Shown here: positions 6,970-13,803 of the stretch, one piece after another | Layout: each line of letters starts with the position of its first letter | Numbering within the stretch: position 1 is the first letter of the stretch | Assembly: GCA_964388455.1 (NCBI GenBank) | Contig: CAYMAN010000034.1 | Coordinates: 1 to 18,815, forward strand | Source: JBBRWO01 sp964388455 | GTDB lineage: Bacteria > Actinomycetota > Coriobacteriia > Anaerosomatales > JAAXUF01 | DNA: 18,815 nt | Reading direction: 5' to 3' | Program-made: the position numbers and the translations under genes | The notes under the pieces: generated by a model | Seen by the model: only the letters and a program-made list of their open reading frames with translations | Told to the model about the DNA's origin: nothing | Databases searched by the model: none

Positions 6970-7980
6970 TTACTCCTCGGGAGACTCCGGTGTCGGGGCC
7001 GATGAAGCACGCTTGCGGCGGACGCCACGCACGGCCAGCGCGACGAGTACTCCGAGAATCACAACGAGCGCGAGAGGGATGGCCAAGGTGATCAGTACTC
7101 TTACCAGCGCCGCGGTGACCCTGATGCCGTCTGTTACAGCCTGACCCAAACCCCAGCCTCCGCTTCCTGGCGAGACCACGGGACCCGGCTCGGAGAGAGA
7201 GATAGTCAACGTCGCCATCGCTGCCTGGCGATCAAGGTACTGCAGCTGTGCCTGCATCGACTCGATCTCGCCTCGGACGCGTGAGAGCTCGCGCTCCACA
7301 ACCAGGAGTTCGCTCACCTTGTTGGTGCGCTGCAGAAATGTCCGTAGGCGGGCTTCTTCGGCCTGGAGGTTCTTGAGACGTGCCTTCATGTCGATGTGCT
7401 GCTGAGTCACGTCGTCTTGTGATGCGCTCTGTGCGAGAACGGCGCCGAGACCCGACACTCGCTGCAGGACCGCGGACAGGCGCTCCGCCGGCACGCGCAG
7501 GGTGACCTGGGCATCGGCGGGCCCCGAGATGCGGGCGACACCGGAGTCCGTTGTCAGGGGCATCGGCTGTGGCGAGAGATCGCCGCTGGTCATCACGAGG
7601 TTGGACACCTCGGACTTGGAAGTTGCAGCGATTTCTCGGACGGAGGAGATGGCAGCGTCGAGGTCATCGACGCGCAGTGATATAGATGCGGTGCTGATGA
7701 TCACGCGCTCCGTGTCGATGGGAGCGGCGGTTGAGGCGACCTCATCGGTCGGCGCCATTCCGGGAGCCGCCGGTGATCCCGCGTACTCCGGCGCCGGTGC
7801 AACGACGGGACCCGAGTACGCCATGTCCTTCTGTGTTTCGTCGCCGGAGCCGGACCGTTGCGCGATCGTCGAGAGCGAGGCTCCCACCTGACCGGCAGCC
7901 TGATATCCGACGATCACCGCCAGCGACAGCGCCGCGAGAACCCCGAAGGTCTTAAGTGCGGTCTTCCACGTGAGCTTCAT
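6970..7980 (-). CDS. DUF4349-type membrane protein with coiled coil
   Basis: A 336-aa protein. Residues 10-29 form a signal anchor without a lipobox Cys. A Ser/Ala/Pro-rich linker (about 41-90) follows, and then a domain beginning ERVIISTASISLRVDDLDAA (91-110). VTLRVPAERLSAVLQRV (159-175) and the Gln-containing helix SASQDDVTQQHIDM lead into a heptad-rich coiled coil (about 195-250), then ATLTISLSEP (256-265). A C-terminal membrane segment (about 290-318) is followed by a basic tail. This order (anchor, strand-rich domain, coiled coil, C-terminal membrane span) is that of DUF4349 proteins, whose biochemical role is not established. ATG at 7980 is preceded on its strand by AAGGAGG (plus 7987-7993) with a 6-nt spacer; the longer ORF to 8172 has no such support and would cover the upstream small gene. 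It converges on the transporter operon. Confidence 0.85.
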   Translation of the reverse strand: MKLTWKTALKTFGVLAALSLAVIVGYQAAGQVGASLSTIAQRSGSGDETQKDMAYSGPVVAPAPEYAGSPAAPGMAPTDEVASTAAPIDTERVIISTASISLRVDDLDAAISSVREIAATSKSEVSNLVMTSGDLSPQPMPLTTDSGVARISGPADAQVTLRVPAERLSAVLQRVSGLGAVLAQSASQDDVTQQHIDMKARLKNLQAEEARLRTFLQRTNKVSELLVVERELSRVRGEIESMQAQLQYLDRQAAMATLTISLSEPGPVVSPGSGGWGLGQAVTDGIRVTAALVRVLITLAIPLALVVILGVLVALAVRGVRRKRASSAPTPESPEE

Positions 7981-8095
7981 GGCGCGCCTCCTTGGTAGCA
8001 GAGCACATTCGCCGCATGATGCGACGAACGCCCTCACCGATGATACGCGGCGGGGCGTCCGAGACGTCAGACAGAAGAGCGAAAGCGCCGAAGGA

Positions 8096-8230
8096 TCAGC
8101 CCTTGTTCGCGTCCTCGGCCTTCTTGAGCTGACCGGCAGCGTAGATGCCCATACCGATGCCGATAGCCACAACCACGAAGAACGCGAGAACCAATACCCA
8201 GACGACCGCTGCAGCCCAGTTGGGTGTCAT
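8096..8230 (-). CDS. 44-aa single-span membrane protein, unknown function
   Basis: On the minus strand, ATG at 8230 opens a 45-codon frame ending in TGA at 8096. The product begins MTPNWAAAVVW, has one hydrophobic segment (about residues 6-32, including FFVVVAIGIGMGIYAAG) and ends in the charged tail QLKKAEDANKG. The run GIGMG is a small glycine-zipper-like stretch that could favour helix packing. A GGAGG (plus 8242-8246) lies 11 nt upstream, rather far but usable, and a plausible promoter stands above it. Codon choice is GC-rich and consistent with a real gene. It lies 115 nt upstream of the DUF4349 gene on the same strand, so the two may be co-transcribed. I recognise no family. Confidence 0.6.
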   Translation of the reverse strand: MTPNWAAAVVWVLVLAFFVVVAIGIGMGIYAAGQLKKAEDANKG

Positions 8231-8272
8231 AGAGCCGTGCACCTCCGTATCGCGAAAGACGATTCCGAGTTG

Positions 8273-8302
8273 ATTCTACTCGTTGGGTTCCTCTCGCGGC
8301 AA
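8273..8302 (-). promoter_or_regulatory. Promoter candidate for the 44-aa gene and DUF4349 gene
   Basis: On the minus strand, TTGCCG (8302-8297), an 18-nt spacer and TAGAAT (8278-8273) resemble a housekeeping sigma promoter. It would start transcription near 8266 and leave a leader of about 36 nt before the ATG at 8230. The -35 overlaps one arm of the inverted repeat GCAAAC/GTTTGC, a possible regulator site. Confidence 0.4.
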
Positions 8303-8470
8303 ACGGCGGTCGGTTTGCGGCTCCACGCTTCTGTCTGTCAAATCGACCCGATCCATCCGCACATTCACTAAGACGTCGATCGTCGCGCATTGGTTCGCGC
8401 CACATAGCATCCGCGCAGGCCATGGGGCGATGGGGGACGAGGTGGTGAAGGGTGGGGCGTCTTCCCATGA

Positions 8471-8510
8471 GAGTGTTGCATTGTGGGATGAAGTGTCATA
8501 GAGTGTTCCG
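8471..8510 (+). promoter_or_regulatory. MraZ operator: four GTG boxes spaced exactly 10 nt
   Basis: Four decamers follow one another: GAGTGTTGCA, TTGTGGGATG, AAGTGTCATA and GAGTGTTCCG. GTG is invariant at 8473, 8483, 8493 and 8503, followed by T or G. MraZ of other bacteria binds direct repeats of a TGGG/GTG(T/G)-type core separated by about 5 nt, that is one core per helical turn, upstream of mraZ. The boxes cover the -35 to -10 interval of the mraZ promoter, so repression by the mraZ product is the expected outcome. Confidence 0.7.
8476..8504 (+). promoter_or_regulatory. mraZ (dcw cluster) promoter
   Basis: TTGCAT (8476-8481), a 17-nt spacer and TAGAGT (8499-8504) form a reasonable sigma-70-type promoter that would start near 8511. 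It lies inside the four GTG boxes and about 64 nt upstream of the mraZ ATG. The -35 matches the consensus in its first three bases only. Confidence 0.5.
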
Positions 8511-8547
8511 TGTGAGGGGGACTCGAATCCGAAAGCACCACCTCACA
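8511..8547 (+). other. Stem in the mraZ mRNA leader
   Basis: TGTGAGG (8511-8517) and CCTCACA (8541-8547) can form a 7-bp stem at the predicted 5' end of the mraZ transcript, enclosing 23 nt. A 5'-terminal stem may stabilise the message. No known riboswitch or T-box features are present. Confidence 0.35.
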
Positions 8548-8574
8548 ACGGATGCGGAACGGGGGTGACACGAC

Positions 8575-9009
8575 ATGTTCTTGGGTGACTACCAGCACAC
8601 ACTGGACGCCAAGGGTCGCGTGTCGCTGCCCGCCAAGTTCCGCTCCGACATGACCGGCAAGCTGGTCATCACCAAAGGCCTCGACTCGTGTCTCTACGTG
8701 TTTCCGGCCGAGGAGTACAAGCGTTTCACTGAGACACTCATGGGCGGAGATGACTTCAACGCCAAGGTGCGACGCTTCCGCAGGTTCTTCGTGGCAGGCG
8801 CACACGACGTCGAGGTCGACTCGGCAGGACGCATCTCGTTGCCGCCCGTGCTCCGTGAGCACGCGCATCTGAAGAAGGACATCGCAGTCACCGGCAACGG
8901 CAACCGGATCGAGATCTGGGATGCCGAGGCATGGGCCGTCTACAACGGCGAGATCGAGGGGTCGATAGAGGATCTCGCACAGGAGCTGGCCACAGCGGGC
9001 CTGCTCTAG
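8575..9009 (+). CDS. mraZ: Transcriptional regulator MraZ
   Basis: A 144-aa protein of normal length with two SpoVT/AbrB-like halves. The first carries DAKGR (11-15) in the MFLGDYQHTLDAKGRVSLP context; the second carries DSAGR (82-86) in VEVDSAGRISLPP. These DxxGR motifs are the family hallmark. MraZ forms rings and represses the dcw promoter by binding repeated boxes, four of which lie just upstream. ATG 8575 is preceded by GGGGGTGA (8561-8568) at a usable distance. It is the first gene of the dcw cluster, and rsmH follows after 9 nt. Confidence 0.97.
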   Translation: MFLGDYQHTLDAKGRVSLPAKFRSDMTGKLVITKGLDSCLYVFPAEEYKRFTETLMGGDDFNAKVRRFRRFFVAGAHDVEVDSAGRISLPPVLREHAHLKKDIAVTGNGNRIEIWDAEAWAVYNGEIEGSIEDLAQELATAGLL

Positions 9010-9018
9010 GGATTGAAA

Positions 9019-9969
9019 ATGGAATACCGGCATACCCCAGTTTTGCTGGCCGAGGTCACGCAGCAACTATCTCCGCAACCCGGTTCGATCATCGTCGATT
9101 GCACCTTAGGCGGGGCAGGACACGCGAAACGGCTTCAAGACCTCGTAGCTCCCACAGGCACCCTGGTGGGGATTGACCAAGATGACGCAGCACTTAGCGC
9201 AGCAGCAGTCACACTCCGCCTCGGCCAGCAAGAAATTAGCACCAGCACCAAGCTCCTGAAGGGCAACTTCGGGGACCTGGACACGCTCCTCGTTCAGGCC
9301 AACGTGCCCTACGTCGACGGATTTCTCTTCGACCTGGGAGTCAGTTCGCCCCAACTCGACGTCCCCGAGCGTGGGTTCTCGTATCGCGAGGACGCACCTC
9401 TGGACATGCGGATGGATCCGGGTCATCAGACTCTAACCGCAGCTGAGGTCATCGCACTCTATTCTGAAGCAGACCTCGCCCGGATTATCCGTGCCTTCGG
9501 TGAGGAAAGGTGGGCCTCGCGCATCGCAGCATTCATCGTAGCCGAGCGAGCCCACCGTCCCATCGAATCAACCACTCAGTTGGTTGACATCATCAAAGCG
9601 GCGATTCCCGCCGCCGCGCGCCGAGAAGGCGGGCACCCGGCGAAGCGCACCTTCCAGGCGTTTCGCATCGAGGTAAACCGCGAACTGGTCGTTCTCGAGC
9701 AAGCGCTCCGTGCGGCAGTACGGTGGCTTGCACCGGGCGGGAGGATCGCGGTCATCAGCTATCACTCGCTGGAGGACCGAATCGCCAAGCAAGTGTTCGC
9801 TGAGCTTGCACGGGGTTGCATCTGTCCGCCGGGCCTTCCGGTGTGCACGTGCGGAAACGAGCCGGTACTCCGAGTGATCACTCGAAAGGCGATTCTGCCT
9901 TCCGAGGCTGAAATCGAAATGAATCCGCGATCGCGCAGCGCCAAGCTGCGAGTCGCCGAGAAACTGTAG
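9019..9969 (+). CDS. rsmH: 16S rRNA (cytosine-1402-N4)-methyltransferase RsmH
   Basis: A 316-aa cytosolic SAM-dependent enzyme that methylates N4 of C1402 in the ribosomal P site. The SAM-binding motif VDCTLGGAGH (26-35) is followed by GIDQDD (51-56) and FLFDLGVSSPQLD (102-114). Next come GFSYREDAPLDMRMD (119-133), the RsmH motif PAKRTFQAFRIEVN (207-220) and ISYHSLEDR (246-254). A Cys-containing loop, GCICPPGLPVCTCG (266-279), precedes the basic tail NPRSRSAKLRVAEK. ATG 9019 is chosen because AGGGA (9008-9012) stands 6 nt upstream; the in-frame TTG at 9013 overlaps that site. It has the usual position between mraZ and ftsL. Confidence 0.97.
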   Translation: MEYRHTPVLLAEVTQQLSPQPGSIIVDCTLGGAGHAKRLQDLVAPTGTLVGIDQDDAALSAAAVTLRLGQQEISTSTKLLKGNFGDLDTLLVQANVPYVDGFLFDLGVSSPQLDVPERGFSYREDAPLDMRMDPGHQTLTAAEVIALYSEADLARIIRAFGEERWASRIAAFIVAERAHRPIESTTQLVDIIKAAIPAAARREGGHPAKRTFQAFRIEVNRELVVLEQALRAAVRWLAPGGRIAVISYHSLEDRIAKQVFAELARGCICPPGLPVCTCGNEPVLRVITRKAILPSEAEIEMNPRSRSAKLRVAEKL

Positions 9970-10007
9970 AGACGCCGAACGCGCGAAGATGAGGGAGGGA
10001 TGACATC

Positions 10008-10565
10008 ATGGGAATGCCGGCACTTCGCAGCGACGCCCATGTCGTGACTGTCTCTCGGCCCCGTCTCCGTGTGGTCAAGCCCGGCGCCAGGATCTCCGTT
10101 GCGCGCTCGACCTCCAAGACCAAGCAGGGCCTCAGCAGGGCACACTCCTCGGCTCGAGATCTCTTCAGGTTCTTTGGAATCGTGGTCGCGGCCATCGCAC
10201 TTCTCGGAGTTGGCCGAGTATGGCTTTCGGTTCAGGCGACGCAGGCTTCGATCGACTCCACCACTCTGCGTCGGGAGATCAAGCAGGAGCGCTACATCGG
10301 AGACATGCTGGAAATCCAACAGAGCGCTTTGGCAACGCCCTCTCGCATCCAGGCCATCGCCGGCACTACTATGGGCATGGCACCTGCGAACACTGTCTCG
10401 TACTTGGACATGCGCGGATCTCTGGCCGCCCAGGAGGCCACGGCTCCAATCGAGTCCATTGCCTCCGGCGCTTCCCAGAGTCTCGTGGCCAGGGTTATGG
10501 ATGTGGCCGCCGGAGAGGCGCAGGTTCTGCTCGTCGGTGACGTCGGGCTCGTGTCGTCACAGTGA
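10008..10565 (+). CDS. ftsL: FtsL-like divisome protein with extended termini
   Basis: A 185-aa bitopic protein. A basic cytoplasmic tail (1-52) precedes one membrane span (about 54-75, FFGIVVAAIALLGVGRVWLSV). A short coiled coil (about 76-106) follows, and then TPSRIQAIAGTTMGMAPA (110-127), the typical end of the FtsL/DivIC fold. FtsL bridges FtsB/FtsQ and the FtsWI synthase. The assignment rests on the fold and the position between rsmH and the class B PBP, since FtsL sequences diverge widely. About 58 residues after the conserved motif (Ala/Ser/Gly/Val-rich, ending LVSSQ) and the long N-terminus make it larger than typical FtsL of about 100-130 residues. ATG 10008 has GGGAGGGA (9993-10000) upstream. 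The stop overlaps an in-frame GTG of the next gene. Confidence 0.82.
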   Translation: MGMPALRSDAHVVTVSRPRLRVVKPGARISVARSTSKTKQGLSRAHSSARDLFRFFGIVVAAIALLGVGRVWLSVQATQASIDSTTLRREIKQERYIGDMLEIQQSALATPSRIQAIAGTTMGMAPANTVSYLDMRGSLAAQEATAPIESIASGASQSLVARVMDVAAGEAQVLLVGDVGLVSSQ

Positions 10566-10585
10566 AGCGGAAAGAGGGAGGCGGT

Positions 10586-12307
10586 GTGGCGCATACACGA
10601 AACCGACCGTCTGATGGCGGTCGTTTCACGTTTCTGCTGCTTGCCTTTGGCGGACTGCTGCTGATCGTCACCGTTCGGCTCGTCTGGATCCAGGTCATCG
10701 CTGCGCCGCGCTATGCAGCGCAGGCGACCTCGCAGCGCATGCGTGATATCGAACTGCCCGCGCGCCGCGGTACCATCTACGACCGGGAGGGCGAACCGCT
10801 CGCGGTGAGTGTGGATGCGCGCACCGTGTACGCTGCGCCCAACACCATCAAGAACAAGGCCGGCACGGCCGACGCTTTGGCGTCGGTGCTCGGCGGTGAT
10901 CGAAAGGACTACCTGAAGAAACTGCAGCGTGACAGTGGTTTTGTCTACATCGCACGTAAAGTGGACATGGAGAGCGCTCGTTCGCTGGAGGCCTTGAAGC
11001 TCGAGGGAATCGGGTTCCTGGACGATTCTCGGCGCATGTATCCTTCGGGAGAGCTTGCGTGCCAAGTGCTCGGGTTCGTCGGCATGGATGGGGCCGGACT
11101 CGCCGGAGTCGAGAAGCGCTATAACGACATTCTCGGTGGCCAGTCGGGAGTTCTTCTCGGCGAACGGGATCCTTATGGGCGACCGATTCCCGGTGGCGTT
11201 CAGAAAAGCATCGATTCGGTCGACGGACATGACATCATGCTCACGATCGACAAAGACATCCAGTATCGGGCACAGCTTGAATTGGCTGCTGCGGTTAAGA
11301 AGTGGCAGGCCAAAGCAGGTTCTGTGGTCGTCATGAACCCGCAGAACGGCGAGATCTACGCGATGGCTTCCACGCCGGGCTACAACCCCAATGACTTCTC
11401 GGCGGCGGATCCGGTTGCGTTCAGGAACCGTCCCATCTCTGATGCGTACGAACCAGGGTCAACCATCAAGTCGATCACAGCGGCGGCCGTGCTGGACAAG
11501 GGCCTCTTCACGGCGAGCAGCAAGCTGCAGCTTCCTCCCACCCTGCGAGTTGCCGGACGAACCATCCACGAGTCGCACCCGCGAGCGGCCGTCAGCTGGT
11601 CGGTCACCGACATCGTCACCAACTCGTCGAACGTGGGCGCAGTGAAGCTCGGAATGCGACTCGGCAAGCAGGGTCTGTACGACTACTTCGCGCGTTTCGG
11701 ACTGACAGAGAGTACCGGTGTCGACTATCCCGGTGAGGCTCGCGGATGGCTGCCGGAGCCGTCGCAGTGGTCCAATTCGTCGATCGCTAACATCCCGTTC
11801 GGGCAGGGGGTGTCGTCCACTCCGCTGCAACTCGCACGCGCTGTTGGCGCACTTGCCAACGAAGGCGTCCTGACCACCCCGCACTTTCTGCTGGAGGTCC
11901 CGCAGGAGCCGGATTTCAGGATCGAATGGCCGACTCGCCGGGCAATCTCCAAGCAGGCCGCAATCGATACCACCGGGATGCTCGCCAAGGTCGTCACCGA
12001 GGGGACCGGTTCAGAGGCGGCAGTCCCCGGGTACACGGTGGCGGGCAAGACCGGAACCGCGCAGGTCGCGCTTTCAGGAGGGCGCGGCTACGCTGCGGGC
12101 ACATACATCGCGTCTTTCATCGGCTACCTGCCTGCCGAGGACGCGCAGGTACTGATCGCAGTCAAGCTCGACGAGCCGCGAAACGCTATCTACGGCGGCA
12201 CCGTTGCGGCCCCGGTCTTCTCGGCAGTCGGTGCGTTCGCTGTTGCGCATCTCAAGATACCGCCGTCAACTCCGACCTCGGGCGCCCCCACGCCCGACGG
12301 GGACTGA
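10586..12307 (+). CDS. ftsI: Class B penicillin-binding protein, septal transpeptidase (FtsI/PBP3-like)
   Basis: A 573-aa protein from this start: short basic N-terminus, one membrane span (about 15-38), PBP dimerisation domain (RRGTIYDREGEPLAVS at 60-75, GMDGAGLAGVE at 166-176) and transpeptidase domain. Catalytic motifs are STIK (S292, K295) in YEPGSTIKS, SSN (347-349) in TNSSNVG and KTG (488-490) in AGKTGTAQ. There are no PASTA repeats. It cross-links septal peptidoglycan together with FtsW. GTG 10586 is chosen because GGAGG (10577-10581) lies 4 nt upstream. The in-frame GTG at 10562 overlaps the ftsL stop (GTGA), adds 8 residues and is an alternative through coupling. SpoVD-type PBPs look similar, but the dcw position between ftsL and murE favours FtsI. 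Confidence 0.93.
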   Translation: MAHTRNRPSDGGRFTFLLLAFGGLLLIVTVRLVWIQVIAAPRYAAQATSQRMRDIELPARRGTIYDREGEPLAVSVDARTVYAAPNTIKNKAGTADALASVLGGDRKDYLKKLQRDSGFVYIARKVDMESARSLEALKLEGIGFLDDSRRMYPSGELACQVLGFVGMDGAGLAGVEKRYNDILGGQSGVLLGERDPYGRPIPGGVQKSIDSVDGHDIMLTIDKDIQYRAQLELAAAVKKWQAKAGSVVVMNPQNGEIYAMASTPGYNPNDFSAADPVAFRNRPISDAYEPGSTIKSITAAAVLDKGLFTASSKLQLPPTLRVAGRTIHESHPRAAVSWSVTDIVTNSSNVGAVKLGMRLGKQGLYDYFARFGLTESTGVDYPGEARGWLPEPSQWSNSSIANIPFGQGVSSTPLQLARAVGALANEGVLTTPHFLLEVPQEPDFRIEWPTRRAISKQAAIDTTGMLAKVVTEGTGSEAAVPGYTVAGKTGTAQVALSGGRGYAAGTYIASFIGYLPAEDAQVLIAVKLDEPRNAIYGGTVAAPVFSAVGAFAVAHLKIPPSTPTSGAPTPDGD

Positions 12308-12312
12308 TCAGC

Positions 12313-13803
12313 ATGGTAGAATCGCGGGTCGTACACGACGGAAAGTCGGTGGGGATGGTCGGGGTCAAAGCTCTGCTCGCGCGTTGTGCGCCGCAGCCGG
12401 AACTAGTTGCTGACACAGTGGTCACAGGCGTCGCATTTCGGGCCGACGAGGTCCGTGAGGGCGACGTCTTCTTCTGCGTTCGCGGCACGGTCCATGACGG
12501 TCACGACTTCGCTGAAGCCGCACGTACGCAGGGTGCTGCGGCGCTGGTCGTCGAGCACGTGCTTCCGGATTTGGATATCCCACAGTATGTGGTTTCAGAC
12601 ACGCGCATGGCTCTTGGCCACGCCGCAGCGGAGTTCTGGGGTCGACCTAGCGAGTCGATGCAGGTGTTCGGAATCACGGGTACCAATGGCAAGACGACGA
12701 CGACGTATGTGCTCGACTCCATTCTGCGTGCTGCCGGTCACATCACCGGCATCATCGGCACGGTTGAGACGAGAATCGGGGACGACCGCGTTGCCTCGAC
12801 TCGCACGACGCCGGAGTCCAGTGAGGTCCAGGCGTTGCTCGCCCGGATGCGCGATGCCGGCGTCACCGCGGTTTCCATGGAGGTATCGAGTCACGCGATC
12901 GACCTGCATAGGGTGGATGCGGTTGCGTTCGCCGCCGTCGGCTTCACCAACCTCACGCAGGATCATCTCGACTACCATCACACCCTCAGCGAGTACGCAG
13001 CGGTCAAGAAGCGACTGTTCACTGACTTCTCGGTGTGTGCACGAGTCATCGACACCGACGACGAGTTCGGTGTGGTCATGGCCGATGAGTTCACCGATGC
13101 GGTCACCGTTGGCCGTCGAGGCGATGCCACGGTGCGAGCGGCGGACGAGTATCCGTCTGCGGAGGGAACGAGCTTCGATCTGGTGACAGCCGCCGAGAGG
13201 ATCCGAATTCGGCTGCCACTTGCTGGTGGTTACAACGTCAACAATGCGCTGATGGCGGCGGGCTGCGCCTTGAGCAACGGAATTCCCCTGTCGACTATCG
13301 TCTCAGGGTTGGAGGCGGCGCCCCAAGTGCCCGGTCGGCTCGAGCGCATCGACGAAGGCCAGCAGTTCTCGGTACTTGTCGACTACGCTCACACTCCGGA
13401 CTCGCTCGAAAAGGCCACGGCGGCCGTGAGGAGCGTCACCACCGGTAGGACGATTGTGGTGTTCGGGTGCGGGGGAGACAGGGATCCTTCAAAGCGACCG
13501 CTGATGGGGGTCGCGGCCGCATCTGGCGCCGATCACGTCATCATCACGAGCGACAACCCCAGATCCGAGGACCCCGCCTCGATCATCGCCCAGATCGAGT
13601 CCGGCCTCGTCACAACAGCCGTGAGTTACGAGGTCGAAGTCGATCGTGAGCGGGCGATCATACGCGCTCTTGAGCTCGCTCAACCTGGCGACTCGGTTCT
13701 GATAGCCGGCAAAGGGCATGAGAACTATCAGATATTCGCCGACCATACCGTTCACTTCGACGATCGCGAGACTGCGCGCGAGGGGCTGAAATCCCGATGC
13801 TGA
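12313..13803 (+). CDS. murE: UDP-MurNAc-tripeptide synthetase MurE (meso-DAP adding)
   Basis: A 496-aa ATP-dependent ligase that adds the third stem-peptide residue to UDP-MurNAc-L-Ala-D-Glu. The P-loop GITGTNGKTTT is at 120-130, TTPESSEVQ at 165-173, the AVKKRLF region carrying the carbamylated Lys at 230-236, VDYAHTPDSLEKA at 356-368 and GCGGDRDPSKRPLM at 386-398. SDNPRSEDP (413-421) carries DNPR, the signature of meso-diaminopimelate-adding MurE; Lys-adding enzymes differ there. ATG 12313 lies 5 nt after the PBP stop, with only a weak GGGGA upstream. A second in-frame ATG at 12355, closer to the usual family start, is possible. The frame also stays open far upstream inside ftsI, which is not coding. 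The stop overlaps murF in ATGCTGA. Confidence 0.96.
   Translation: MVESRVVHDGKSVGMVGVKALLARCAPQPELVADTVVTGVAFRADEVREGDVFFCVRGTVHDGHDFAEAARTQGAAALVVEHVLPDLDIPQYVVSDTRMALGHAAAEFWGRPSESMQVFGITGTNGKTTTTYVLDSILRAAGHITGIIGTVETRIGDDRVASTRTTPESSEVQALLARMRDAGVTAVSMEVSSHAIDLHRVDAVAFAAVGFTNLTQDHLDYHHTLSEYAAVKKRLFTDFSVCARVIDTDDEFGVVMADEFTDAVTVGRRGDATVRAADEYPSAEGTSFDLVTAAERIRIRLPLAGGYNVNNALMAAGCALSNGIPLSTIVSGLEAAPQVPGRLERIDEGQQFSVLVDYAHTPDSLEKATAAVRSVTTGRTIVVFGCGGDRDPSKRPLMGVAAASGADHVIITSDNPRSEDPASIIAQIESGLVTTAVSYEVEVDRERAIIRALELAQPGDSVLIAGKGHENYQIFADHTVHFDDRETAREGLKSRC

Larger units (their letters stand above)
8231..8574. other. Divergent control region between the 44-aa gene and mraZ
   Basis: This 344-base stretch has no convincing gene on either strand. 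From left to right it holds the SD of the minus-strand small gene, a minus-strand promoter candidate (8273-8302), an inverted repeat GCAAAC/GTTTGC (8299-8304, 8313-8318), two GTGG-type repeats 10 nt apart (8442, 8452), the four-box mraZ operator with its promoter (8471-8510), a leader stem (8511-8547) and the mraZ ribosome site. The segment at about 8320-8420 shows nothing I can name apart from an isolated TTGACA on the minus strand (8341-8336) without a matching -10. Confidence 0.6.

Noticed and set aside
8517..8540. tRNA 3'-end look-alike (CTCGAATCC followed by CACCA)
   Set aside because: A T-loop-like CTCGAAT is present, but the flanking bases do not form a 5-bp T stem and no acceptor, D or anticodon arms are found upstream.
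9013..9018. TTG start for rsmH two codons upstream
   Set aside because: It overlaps the likely ribosome site AGGGA; ATG 9019 has correct spacing and matches the usual N-terminus.
8368..9066. 232-codon minus-strand ORF covering mraZ and its control region
   Set aside because: It is antisense to mraZ, whose DxxGR motifs are unmistakable, and it would erase the promoter region.
9019..9969. rsmH as a horizontally acquired gene because some codons (GCA, TTA) look less GC-rich
   Set aside because: TTA also occurs in neighbouring genes such as murF and the ATPase gene, and the gene is in its conserved position; the difference is too slight to support transfer.
11926..12312. N-terminal extension of the murE frame into the PBP gene
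   Set aside because: The extension is the PBP coding sequence read in another frame; MurE similarity begins only after 12313.
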